DNA of 64,000 bases. It comes from Gonapodya prolifera JEL478 (taxonomy: Eukaryota; Monoblepharomycota; Monoblepharidomycetes; Monoblepharidales; Gonapodyaceae). The position numbers and the translations under genes are program-made. Numbering within the stretch: position 1 is the stretch's first letter; the number at the start of each line of letters is the position of its first letter. The stretch spans positions 3,507 to 67,506 of the forward strand of contig KQ965855.1 of NCBI GenBank assembly GCA_001574975.1, read 5' to 3'. The notes under the pieces were generated by a model. That model saw only the letters and a list, made by a program, of their open reading frames with translations, ran no database searches and was not told the DNA's origin. Positions 25,225 through 35,045 of this stretch are shown in pieces.

Positions 25225-28200
25225 TCATTTCAATTTCTTCAACGGGTTGCTAAATATCTTCTTCTTCTTTTCCTTTTCCGGCGGTGGTGCACTGCTCGAA
25301 TACGACGACCCGGACATGGACACGGGGATTGGTCCCCGTTCACTCCCAGAATCGCTCGCGGGAGTCCCACCCCGAAGAATGGGCGAAGGTGCGTACACAG
25401 ATCGCGGCGGGGGAGGAGCGCTCGCAGCTTCTTCCGGTGGAGGGCCACGCTTGAGATCACGGAGATTTGCCAGTAGCTCGGCGGGGGTGATCATATGTGT
25501 GGTACCTGGTGACCACAAGAAGTGAGGGGCTGATTCACAAACAAACCAAAATCACAAAACGAACCAATGACCACCTCCCGTCGATACTCCTTCTGAATTT
25601 CATAGGCGCTCCGCAGCTCCGAGAACGTCATTCCACCAAGAACAAACACAATGACCCTGCCCCCGTTGCGCCGAAGCTCGTCATCATCGTCCTTCTTTCC
25701 CGCCCCGCTGCCTCCTCCTCCTCCGCTCGACATGCCACTCGCGGCTTCGTCCCTCAACGTCTGAGGCGTCTTCTTGGCCCACGTCGGCCGTGTCGACCGC
25801 AGTGTTTTGATGGGACTTCCGTCGCTGGGGAGGGTTCCCGCCTTGTTGGCGAGTTGTTGCACGACAGATGTCGGTTGGATACCCGTCAATGCTGAGGCAG
25901 CTTTGATGGCTTTCCCAACCGAGCTAGTGGGTTTGCCCCCAGCCAGCTCTTCTGGGGGGAGCTCTTTGACGTAGGGGAACTGATCCGCGCGCAGAACGCC
26001 CTTGATCTGGTCTTCCATGATATCCTTGAGGACAGGGACGTACCGTGACACGTCGTACTTTTCGGTCTCGGCGCCCTTACCCTTCTTCTTGCTTGCGGCG
26101 GTGATGCCCTCGTACGTTCTGCGGGCTTTCGTGGGGCGTTTCCACGACTTTTCCGAGTAGGACGACGTGGACAGCTTCACGCCGAGGTACGCGAGGTTCG
26201 TCAGCGCGTCGGACTCGTCGGGGGTCAGTTTCGCGGTCTGCAGCATCTTGCGACGGTCCTCGTCCTGGATGCCCTCGCCGCGGGAGATGATGTACAACAT
26301 GAGGAGTCGAAGCTTGTCCGCATTCCTTTTGGGGTCGTAAACGGGACGTCATAAATGTGACAGACATCAGAGGGACAATGATACCGCAACACATACGTAA
26401 CATCCGCCGAATCCAGCAGGGGCACCATATCCACAAAACTGTCCTTTGGCGTCGTCCCGTCGGGCTTCTCGCCCGTGGCCAGCTCCTGCTCAACGGTCGC
26501 AATATCGTTGAGACGTCGCCGCTGGTACAGCTGCAGACACGTCTGGGTGAGGGTGATGTGGGTGGAGAACTTGGCCTTGAGATCGGCAAACTGCGGCAGG
26601 GATTGGATCGTGCTGAGCATATCCTTGATATCGTTTGCTCTTTTGGGGGTGCTGTTGGTGAGCAAGGGCGCATCGTTGCACCACGGAGATACTACTCACG
26701 GGCGCCCGTTCCCGCCCGCGATCCCGGCCGCTGCGGGGTTGTCCGACAGGAACTTGTTGAACTGGGACGTGAGTTCGCGCGTAATATCGGCGATGTGGCC
26801 GTGTCGCAGACTCGTCTGATGAAGGTTGGAGAGTTGATGGGTTCAATTCAACCCTTCCCTCCCACCCTCCCCCGTTCCAGCGATACCCACCCACAACTGA
26901 TCGCTCTCCTCCAAATTCACACTCGTCGCGCTCCCACCCTCTCCATCAACCGGCGCTACCTCGACTTTCCCGGCGCCCATACCCCCTACAAGGTCCGCCA
27001 CCATAGCCTGGTAGGAAAACTCATGGAGCAGGGCCCCCGTCAAGTCGACAGTTCTGTCCACGACAATGAGCGTGGCGCGCTGGTAGGGCGTCGCGGGCGG
27101 GAAGGTATCGTCGAGGCGGCAGAGTTCGTCGAGGTGGTTCTGAATGAGGTGCGCGAGGCGCGAGGGGGCGGAGGCGGCAAGGGATGGGTTGGAGGAGGAG
27201 CTGGAGCCGGAGCCGGAGGAGTTGAAAAAGCGGATGGTGGGGTATTCGCCAAGGGTGGAGAGGACGGAGACGATCTTTTGTGGCGGGGGTGGGGGTGGGG
27301 GGAGTGCGGGAACGAGCCGTGGTGTGAGGATGCGCGTGGTGGCACGAGAGGGTCAAACTGACGCACCCGCCGCGCGACGTCGTCGAGTTCAGACTCGAGT
27401 TTGCCCTGGTCGGCAGTGGGGGAGTACAGGCTGTAAAAGAGTCGGGGTGCCTCGACCGTGAAGCAAATCGATTCGAGCGCTGCACAAGGAGGGGTCCGAT
27501 GGTGAGGGCCGCATGGTGGAGAATTGTCAAGGACAAACTACGAACCGATAAAGTCAACAAAAATCTCGGTGAGCTTCTTGACGTAGCGGTCCTCGATGTG
27601 CCGCGCGAGTGCTTCTCGGATCCGTTGGAAGAGGCGTTCGGGAATGGCTGGTGGGAGGGTCGGTGGCAGGCATAAGAATTAGTGGTCCAATCCATTCCAA
27701 TTCAATACCGCACGACAAGAGAAAGATGACCCGGCACTCCATTCCAATCCATACTTCATGTCGCGAAAAAGATGACACTCTAGTTTGATACACCACGAGA
27801 AAAAGTAATCCAACAAATTGATCCGATGCCCACATCTCACTCCCGGTGGGACATACGTTACCTGTGGAAGAGTACGCTCTGCTTGGAACATCCGCCTCCG
27901 GCTTCGTACTCGTTCCACGTGGAATGTTCGCCTCCGGTGGAGGAACACGCTCCATGTGGAATATTCGCCTCCGACGGTGAAAGCTCCGCGTGGAATGACC
28001 GCCTCGGGCGAACGCATCATCCACGCTCCAGGAGAGTAACCAGGAATGCTCGCCTCCTGAGAAGAAACACGCCCCGCGTGTAATATTCGGCTAGGGCAAA
28101 CGCCTCGCCGGTCAGCACTTCGCACGTCCAGCCTCACCCTCGCTACGCCAGCGCGCTCATCTTTCTTCCGGCCTCCGTCACGCCTCCCCCCGCTCCGCTC

Positions 28201-29584
28201 CCACCGCAAACTCACTCGTGGTAAAAAACACGTGAGCTGCCGCATACAACGGCTTCCCCACACTGCCATCCCTGGTCCTCTCGACGATCCCCCCGCCGTA
28301 CAGCGTGTCGTCAATGAACCGCTCGATGGACAGTTCGGTCGGGCTGATGAAGTAGACGGCGTCCAGTTCGGGGTAGGGTTGCCGCTTGCGTTCGATGTTT
28401 TCGATGACTGGGGGGACGGGGGTGGGGGTGGGTGGTCAGATTTGTTAGGATGTCGTTACGTTCTTCACCGGGGTTCTTGAGAAGACTCCATCGCCAGTGT
28501 CAACCTCATACCCTCTCCACCATGTTCCATATTTTCCATCGACGTCCCCACTCCCATTTCCTTTCTCCCTGAGCCATCCCCCCATTCCTCAGTCTCCATG
28601 TTCCCGATCTTTACCGCGCACATTCCCACTCCTCCTTACTCGTTGAGATAGGCCCCTCACTTTCCATGTCCACGCTATGTTCTCCTTCCTTCCTCCCATC
28701 CCCACCGTCCCACCATCTTCCATGTCTTCGCCTCCCCATCACTGCACATACGTGGATCGTTCGCCTCCGGCGGTCAGCCGCGGTCAGCGCCTAGCGGCGC
28801 TTAGGCCTCGGTCTCCATTCACGCTTTGTGTGGGATATTCCTCGCTCCGCGAGAGTATTCCGCTTCGCGGGTCACTCGCCTCCGGCGGGAATACTCGTTG
28901 CGCTCGTGTCCTCGGTCAGCGCTATCGCGCTTAGGCCTCCGTCGGTCCCGGGGCTCGACTCCCCCCCCCCCCCCCCACCTCACTCACGCGTAACATTCTC
29001 CTCAAGCACATCATACATTTTTGCGCACGACGTGAGAATACGGAGCGATTTGGGGTCGGTCACGAGCAGCTTCCATCGTCCTGTTGACCCGGAGGGATCG
29101 CCGGGGTTTACGGCGCGGATGATATCGTTGATGATTCCTGGTGGTGGGTAGAAGGGGTGGAAGGGTGTGGGAGTGGTGGCGTGTGGAGTGTGGGGGTGAA
29201 AGAGGGTGAGTCGAAGTGTGAGTGGCAGCAGAGGCCTCGGTACCCGCTTTCGCGGACATAAACCTCCGCCTCCGGCGCAGTCCTCGGTCTCCATTCACGC
29301 CCGGCATGGGATACTCCTCGCTCGGCGAGAGTATGCGCTCCGCGCTGTGTCAATCGCGCTTCGCGCAGGGATCATTCGCCTCCGGCGGACGCCTCGGCCA
29401 GCGCCTAGCGGCGCTTAGGCCTCGGTGCTCGCTGCGCTCGCGGGGCTGGACTCCAATTCACTCGGCTACTCGCTCCTTCGTCGCTCGGGCCTCGTTCGTT
29501 CCGTCTCGCCCTCGCCACCCACCCCCCCGCCCCCCCCAGACACGAAAACGCACGCCGTCTGAGCAGCTCCTTGAGCGGTGGCAT
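25225..29584 (-). CDS. Sec1/Munc18-family protein (copy B)
   Basis: Second SM protein, 794 aa from ten exons: 29584-29554, 29137-28988, 28407-28216, 27647-27546, 27479-27367, 27274-26891, 26815-26700, 26651-26397, 26325-25565, 25505-25225 (2,385 nt, in frame). Motifs: MPPLKELLRRRIINDIIRAV, GRWKLLVTDPKSLRILTSC, ERKRQPYPELDAVYFISP, ATLIVVDRTVDLTGALLHEF, LRHGHIADITREL, YVPVLKDIMEDQIKG, RVIVFVLGGMTFSELRSAYE and GTTHMITP. This is closer to animal Munc18 than copy A around KDIMEDQIKG. The 31-nt first exon is supported by exact phase match and homology to the LKAVVGEKIMHDVI region of Munc18. The first three introns are long (416, 580, 568 nt) and all hold GC-rich repeats. The C-terminal tail is Pro/Ser-rich, ending in a basic KEKKKKIFSNPLKKLK. 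Confidence 0.9.
27885..28085. repeat. Degenerate tandem repeat, about 35-nt unit, in Sec1-B intron 3
   Basis: About five units begin with CGCCTCC and end near CACGTGGAATGTT, with variants TGTGGAATATT and GCGTGGAATGAC. Unit lengths are about 34-51 nt. The array lies in the 568-nt intron between exons 3 and 4 of Sec1-B. Its CGCCTCCGG start matches the core of the GC-rich dispersed repeat in the two preceding introns. Confidence 0.75.
28745..28976. repeat. GC-rich dispersed repeat in Sec1-B intron 2, ending in poly-C
   Basis: Contains GGTCAGCGCCTAGCGGCGCT, TAGGCCTCGGTCTCC, CGCCTCCGGCGGGAATACTCG and GGTCAGCGCTATCGCGCTTA in that order. It ends in a run of about 16 C's (28,961-28,976) just before exon 2. 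It shares long identical blocks with the intron 1 copy. Confidence 0.8.
29220..29510. repeat. GC-rich dispersed repeat in Sec1-B intron 1
   Basis: Carries the fullest copy of the family: CATTCGCCTCCGGCGGACGC, then CTCGGCCAGCGCCTAGCGGC, GCTTAGGCCTCGGTGCTCGC and TGCGCTCGCGGGGCTGGACTCC split over short palindromes. It lies entirely within intron 1 (29553-29138) of Sec1-B. Confidence 0.8.
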
Positions 29585-29945
29585 CGCAACGGCGCTCGTC
29601 CAATCCGAAAACACGCAGTGTCAGAGTGGGAGTGGGGTTTGGGGCTGTGAGGTCTCGAGTGCAGCCATGACCAAAGCCAGTCTTCACCTCACGATTTCCG
29701 CGTACGATGACGATGGGTTCTGAGAGCAAGGAATCCGTAGCATGTTGTGGTCTATCATTTGCACAAATACGAGACGGCGTGTTGAGGAGCAGTTCCGTGG
29801 ATTGTAGAAACTCCTGATTTGTTCTATGAAGGATAGTCTACAGATTGACTTACTTTCCACTGTGAACGCGCACGAGAGCAACTATGAAATTTCACTCGGA
29901 GAGAGTGTCGTTGTTGACCGCAGCTCGCTTTGGCCGTCTGTGGCG

Positions 29946-31878
29946 ATGCTGTGGATGTACAAGTCAGGGCGGCGAAAGTCGAACGGTTTTTCCTGGCGGT
30001 ACTGTAGTCTAGTCTCGTCTGGTCTGCCTCTGCCCTGGTGCGACGCGGGTGTGCACTCAGACAGCGGGATCCATCGCAGCGTGGGCAGTGACGCGGACTC
30101 GCCTGCACACACTCGCACTCCACTCGGACGGCAACGGATGTCGCAGCCTCCCTCGCAGAGCCAGAACCCGGCGACGGCGGGGCCAGCGGACTGCGCGCTG
30201 TTCGGGTTGCTGTTTGACAGATCCGGTGCGTGCGATGGGGGGGCACTCTGCCACTTCTCCTCGCCTGCACGCCTCGCTCACGCCTTCACCCCTTCACCCC
30301 TTCCCCCTCACTCCACTCCTCCGCACCCCCGCCCCTACACCAGGCCTGCAGAAACCCTGGCTCACATCCCCAACAGCCCAATGCTGCGGCAACCCCGCAC
30401 TCTTCACATGCAACGACGCAGGCCTCATCACGCAGGCCCGCCTTCGCTCAAACGGCCTCGCAACCACTTTACCACCACTCGACGCCCTCTCGGCCATCAC
30501 GGACCTCGACTTGTCGTACAACGATCTCAGGGGCACTTTACCAAACATGACGGCACTGCTGGCGCTGCAAGGACTCAATTTGTTGGGTAACGTCAACTTG
30601 GTGGGGAATGTGGACGGATTGTTCCCGCCGCAATTGTCGGAATGCACTTTACCATACACGGACACAAAACAAGCTGGAACGGACTTGTGCACGTGCACGA
30701 ACGCCATTCCCAGCGTATGCAGTATCAGGAAGTGTGATGGCCCCTCCGCAGTCGAATGTTCTTCTCAACCTTCTCCGCCACCGGTACCTAACGCTCCCGG
30801 ATTCCAAAACACTCCGGGCACTGCACCGACTCTGACAGGAACTGGGACAGTCAAACTGACGGCGACTGCACCGCCCGCAGGCACAGGCCCAGGATTCCCT
30901 TCAAACCTCCAACCGACGCCAGCACCAGCACCAGGTCCAGGCATAGCCGGCGTCGGATCGCCAGACCCAAACAACGACTCGCCCCGCCCCACGTCCACAA
31001 TCTCTGCCAGTTTCCCGACCCTTCCCACCGTACCCGTCTTTTCTTCCGCTCTGCCTCCTACTGCCACTCCTACTGCAACACCCACCGCCACTCCTTCTAC
31101 TGCCGCTTTTTCTGCCCTTCCCCTCGCTCCACCTCCCTCCTCCGACTCCTTTTCCACCTCACCCCCCACCTCCCCCTCATCCTCCCGCCTCCCCATCCCC
31201 CTCATCGCCGGCCTCACCTCGGGCCTCTTCGTCATCCTCCTCCTCCTCACCGCCGCGCTCCTCATCCGCCGTCGGAGAAGGGAGGCGAAGAAGCGGTATG
31301 AGGAGAACCCGGAGTTCCAGCCGTTGGCGCCGGAGGAGGTTGATCGGGGGGGGTCGCCGCCGCCATTAGTTGGATCGGGTGTGGGCACGGGCGGGAGGAC
31401 GGATGCGGGAGGGGGCGCGGCGCCGCAGATGATGGTGTGGCACTCGCACTCCCACTCCCTCCCATTCCCACCCCTCATCCCCCAAAACTTCAAACCCCGC
31501 ACCGCGTCCCTCCCCGCTCCCTCCGCACCCCACCGCGCACCCACAGGCCTCGCATCACTCCGGTCCATCGCCACGGTCGAGACCTCCCCACTCGATACGT
31601 TCTCGGATACGGACTCGGATACGGACTCGGACTTGGGTGATAACCCGATTTTTCATTCCGATTTCGGAAGGGCGCTGCCTGCGGTGGTGGGGGGGAAGCA
31701 GGCGGCGGGGGAGGTTGGGGAGGTGGGTGTGGTGGAGGAGCAGGGTACAGTGGAGGATGTGGCGGAGACGGGTGCGGGTGTGGGTGCGGGGGGAAGGGGA
31801 AGACCGGAGACGAGGCAGGAAGATGCGGGTGCAAGAGATGTGCCGGATCCCAAACCGGAGACGGATCGGGAAGCGTAG
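29946..31878 (+). CDS. LRR type I membrane protein (paralogue A)
   Basis: Two exons (29946-30225, 30344-31878; 1,815 nt, 604 aa). The ectodomain starts with a Cys-containing LRR cap (ADCALFGLLF, then CCGNPALFTCND). Plant-type LRRs follow (ITDLDLSYNDLRGTLPNM, LQGLNLLGN), then a Cys-rich C-cap (DLCTCTNAIPSVCSIRKC). A long Pro/Thr/Ala-rich stalk leads to one transmembrane helix (LTSGLFVILLLLTAALL) followed by RRRRREAKKRY, so the tail is cytosolic. The tail is low-complexity and acidic, without a kinase domain. The cap matches the minus-strand protein at 35046-37397. The start is the first ATG in the open first exon; no convincing signal peptide is visible there, so the true N-terminus may lie in a missed exon. 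Likely a cell-surface adhesion or sensing protein. Confidence 0.75.
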
Positions 31879-33466
31879 TCGGTGAGTTCCGACCGTTTCT
31901 TTCTTTTACCCCCCGCATCGTCTGCAATCTCACGATGTATCACAATTCACACTTGAATCTCACCTTTCCATCTCCATCTCCGCATCCCGTATCTTCACGC
32001 TCAAAAGTGAACCGGGAACGGAACCGTACCCACGCACGTCCCCCGTCCGCGGACCGTCGTCGTACCTTGTCCCACCGCAACCGCAACCGCAACCGCAACC
32101 GCCAACCGCCTCCTCGCCGTTGACTTTCGAATTTCGAATTTGTACATATGGATTATTGAGTTTATTTTAAGTTTCGTGCAAATGAACTATGTATCGCAGA
32201 GAGTGCTCCTTCTCATGGGAGCAAGGCCGTACGGATTACAAAAAGAATATTATTATTTCACGTGGAAATTTTTCGTGGTGGGACGCGAAACGGAGGAGCC
32301 CAGAGCACTTCGCACCGCCGGCCGCTGGTAATCAGACAATGGAAAGGGAGAAGAACCTACGCTCTGCCCTGTCTGGTTGTGGTGTTCCACCAGTTGAAAC
32401 ACGTCAACGGGTACACGTGGGAATTAAGAATTGTGATAGGTTTTACCCATTGGTGAAGATTAGTAACCATCACATATGTAAGGTGGTGAAAACTTTTGTA
32501 AGTTGTAAACGGACACCGACCTGGAAGAAAAACCAGAGTTCCTTCTTCCTTGACGCGAGAATAAAATGGGATGCCAGTGGCAGTTGGGTGTGTGCCATCA
32601 TCTTGACACTTTGACGTTCGGTCCGCCTGTGAAAAGAAAAGTCCGATAACGTCCGTTCGAATCGAGTCTGAACCAGAAAAAAGTCGGAACTTGATAGTCA
32701 CGCTTTTCAATTCCCGGTTCCCGGAGGGGGAAGGGGTTACAGTTCAAGCGTCAGCCGTCGATCCCTGTCCACCTCGAAATGCCTGCTCCGATAATGCAAC
32801 GCATGTCCGTGCGCTGCGCAGTACACGTGCTGAGTCGATACTCCTTTCCAAAGGTGACGACGTGGAGGCGGGCGCGAGGCAGGCAGCACAAGATCCGCGT
32901 GTGATGAGTGCAGTGAGACGGGGCGAAAACACAAAGCCGGTGTGTTCTTCTCGGGGCAGTTTCCCCCAAACTGATCCTAAAGTTGCTACTGCAAACTTCC
33001 CCTTTTTATACCATAACAAAACTGTACCGTGCATGCGAATCCAAATCCGCAGTAGCATTGTCCCACGCTGAGTCTGCCCTTCTCTCACTGACAGTCCGTC
33101 ATAACGTCCCATTCCTTCTGCAATCTGCATTGATCGTTCTATAGAGAAAAGATTGTCCTCACGCGAATAAACGAAAGGACGTTCGAGTGGGGCTCGGGTC
33201 AACTGTTATACCCAGGTTAACGGTTATGTTGGTTATCAAGGATGCTTGTGCCCATGTGGCCAACAACGTGGAAACGATAGCGTCTCCTGGATCAACCCAA
33301 CGGTGGACACAACAAAGTACTGGCCAATGTTCCATTCCGGTCCCTGACCCCTCCTTCCGCACCAACCAATGGCAGTTTCTCATCACAACAAAGCACTTTC
33401 CAATATTCCACCCCGGTACCTTACCCTCATCCCCGCACCGCACCTCATCCCTCCCCTCGCGGCACC
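31879..33466. other. Gene-free stretch with short tandem repeats
   Basis: No gene is supported. The region holds a hexamer run (AACCGC about five times, near 32,078-32,107) and a degenerate 78-nt tandem duplication at 33,308-33,445. Open frames here are short and lack domain signals. Confidence 0.4.
33308..33445. repeat. Degenerate 78-nt direct tandem duplication
   Basis: The block beginning ACAACAAAGTACTGGCCAAT (33,308) recurs at 33,386 as ACAACAAAGCACTTTCCAAT. Both continue into ATTCC-CC-CCGGT-CCTGACC/TTACC and a C-rich segment with CGCACC. The two copies differ at many positions, which suggests an old duplication. Confidence 0.65.
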
Positions 33467-34439
33467 TTAAATTCCGGACCAACGCCGACCATATCGTTTA
33501 TCCATGAGAAGCCCTCTTGACTTGAGGTACTTCTTCAAAACTTTGGTCATGGTGCCGCTATTCTTACGCGACCGTTGTGCACAGAAGAAAAGAGGGTCAA
33601 CACTGCGAGCGTTGATACGTACATCCCGCTCCAACAGGAACCTGACTGCGTCCATATTACCCCCTTCCAATGCCCCAGAGAGTGGGTCACACGCATTTCC
33701 TTCCCCATCAACATTTGCTCCATAGTCCAACAGCAATTGCATACAGTCTGTATAGCCATAATTGTGCCGCGTGGTACTGCATCCAGCCTCTGTCCTTCGT
33801 CAGCTGGCCCGCTGAAGAAGCATGATTGAGCAGCATACGCAGCACCTTAAGGTTACGAACCGCAACAGCATCTTTTAGGACGCTGGAAATGGTTGGGTTG
33901 AACTCCAAGAGCCTTTTCATGACGCGAATATCACCGCCCCGCCTCACCGCGATGAAGAGCGCATTGTCAAGATCATAAAGTTGCGGGTGCAGACAAGCTG
34001 GGATCATGTTCAACAGATTAAAGTCGCCCGATCGTGCCCCGAGTACCACCAGCGCTGGATATTTGGACCACGGTAGTGATTCAGCGGACGAGTTTCGCGC
34101 CAGCAACATCTTGGCGACATCGATGTGGTTTCCAGATGAAGCCTTGATAAATGTCCCCCACTCCAGGATGCTCGCCCCGTGCTGCAAAAAGAGTTTAGCG
34201 GCTTCGAGATGGCCGTGATGACATGCATGACGCAAGCTGTCCGACAGCGTGCTCGCCAATCTCACATCAAAGATGTTGCTGTTTCCGAGTCGTCGGAGCA
34301 AACGCTCAAGTGCGGCCACGGCTCCACACGGTGCCTCGGCGATCAGTGCGTCTCCTACCCATTTGAATCGCCTGAGAGCACGAGCAGCGATCGCGCCCGG
34401 GTCACGGAATATGTCTCTGAGCTTAACATTGAGTGCCAT
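33467..34439 (-). CDS. Ankyrin-repeat protein, frame change near 33,790
   Basis: The first frame (from ATG 34439) gives about 220 residues with ankyrin helices (SLRHACHHGHLEAAKLFLQH, NHIDVAKMLLARN, LKVLRMLLNHASS). A second frame to the TGA at 33467 continues with YGYTDCMQLLLDYGANVDG and GGNMDAVRFLLERDVRINA. The change of frame near 33,790 sits inside an ankyrin repeat. A 49-nt intron with donor GTATGC is possible but would remove half a repeat, so a one- or two-base frameshift fits the fold better. No other domain is seen. Repeats are degenerate, as in F-box-less fungal ankyrin proteins. The partner is unknown. Confidence 0.6.
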
Positions 34440-35045
34440 GCCAGGCAAGGCCAGCCGGTGCCGGCAATGACGTGAATGTGGGAGCGTGGGAGGGCCTATT
34501 GCGTAGCCGAGACCACAGCTTGAAATTTGCTCGGTGGGGTTGAAGGGAAGGCTTTGAAAGGCCCGCCATATTGACCAGTGGTGAATTCTTCATATCAGTT
34601 TCCCGTGTCTGTGGACGACCTGCGGCCGCTGCCCCGGTCAAAGATATCTCCCGCGATTCTCTGTTTATGTTTATTAGATAAGCGTGAAAAGTGGAAGCAA
34701 GGCCGTTTAGATGATAATTTTGTTATTCCATTCCATGACGGTGTCACTCTCACCAATTGCCACTTGTTGTCGCTCTTCCTTCGAAACTGCCGGGCCTAGT
34801 GTCCAATTATTCACCATATTGATGCGATACTGATTTTATTCAGTGTGAAAGCAAAAGGGTGACAACAACTTCCCCAAACGTGCCGCCAAATACGAGCGGC
34901 CCATTAAATTCTCTCCATAACAATGCCGGACCGTACTATCCAATCATTCGCGGTATTTACGCAGTATTATATTTTCATGCTTCGCGTCAAGTAAAAAAAA
35001 ACCGAGGCCGTACGGAGATTACATTACACCGAATATTCAATAATG
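34440..35045. other. Intergenic, no feature recognised
   Basis: Six hundred bases of moderately AT-rich sequence between the ankyrin gene and the end of LRR gene B. I see no coding signal and no repeat. It probably contains the ankyrin-gene promoter and the LRR-B 3' end. Confidence 0.4.

Noticed and set aside
27040-27695. Minus-strand Pro/Ser-rich frames within Sec1-B
   Set aside because: Alternative frames of Sec1-B exons and introns; the Sec1 frame shows the conserved motifs.
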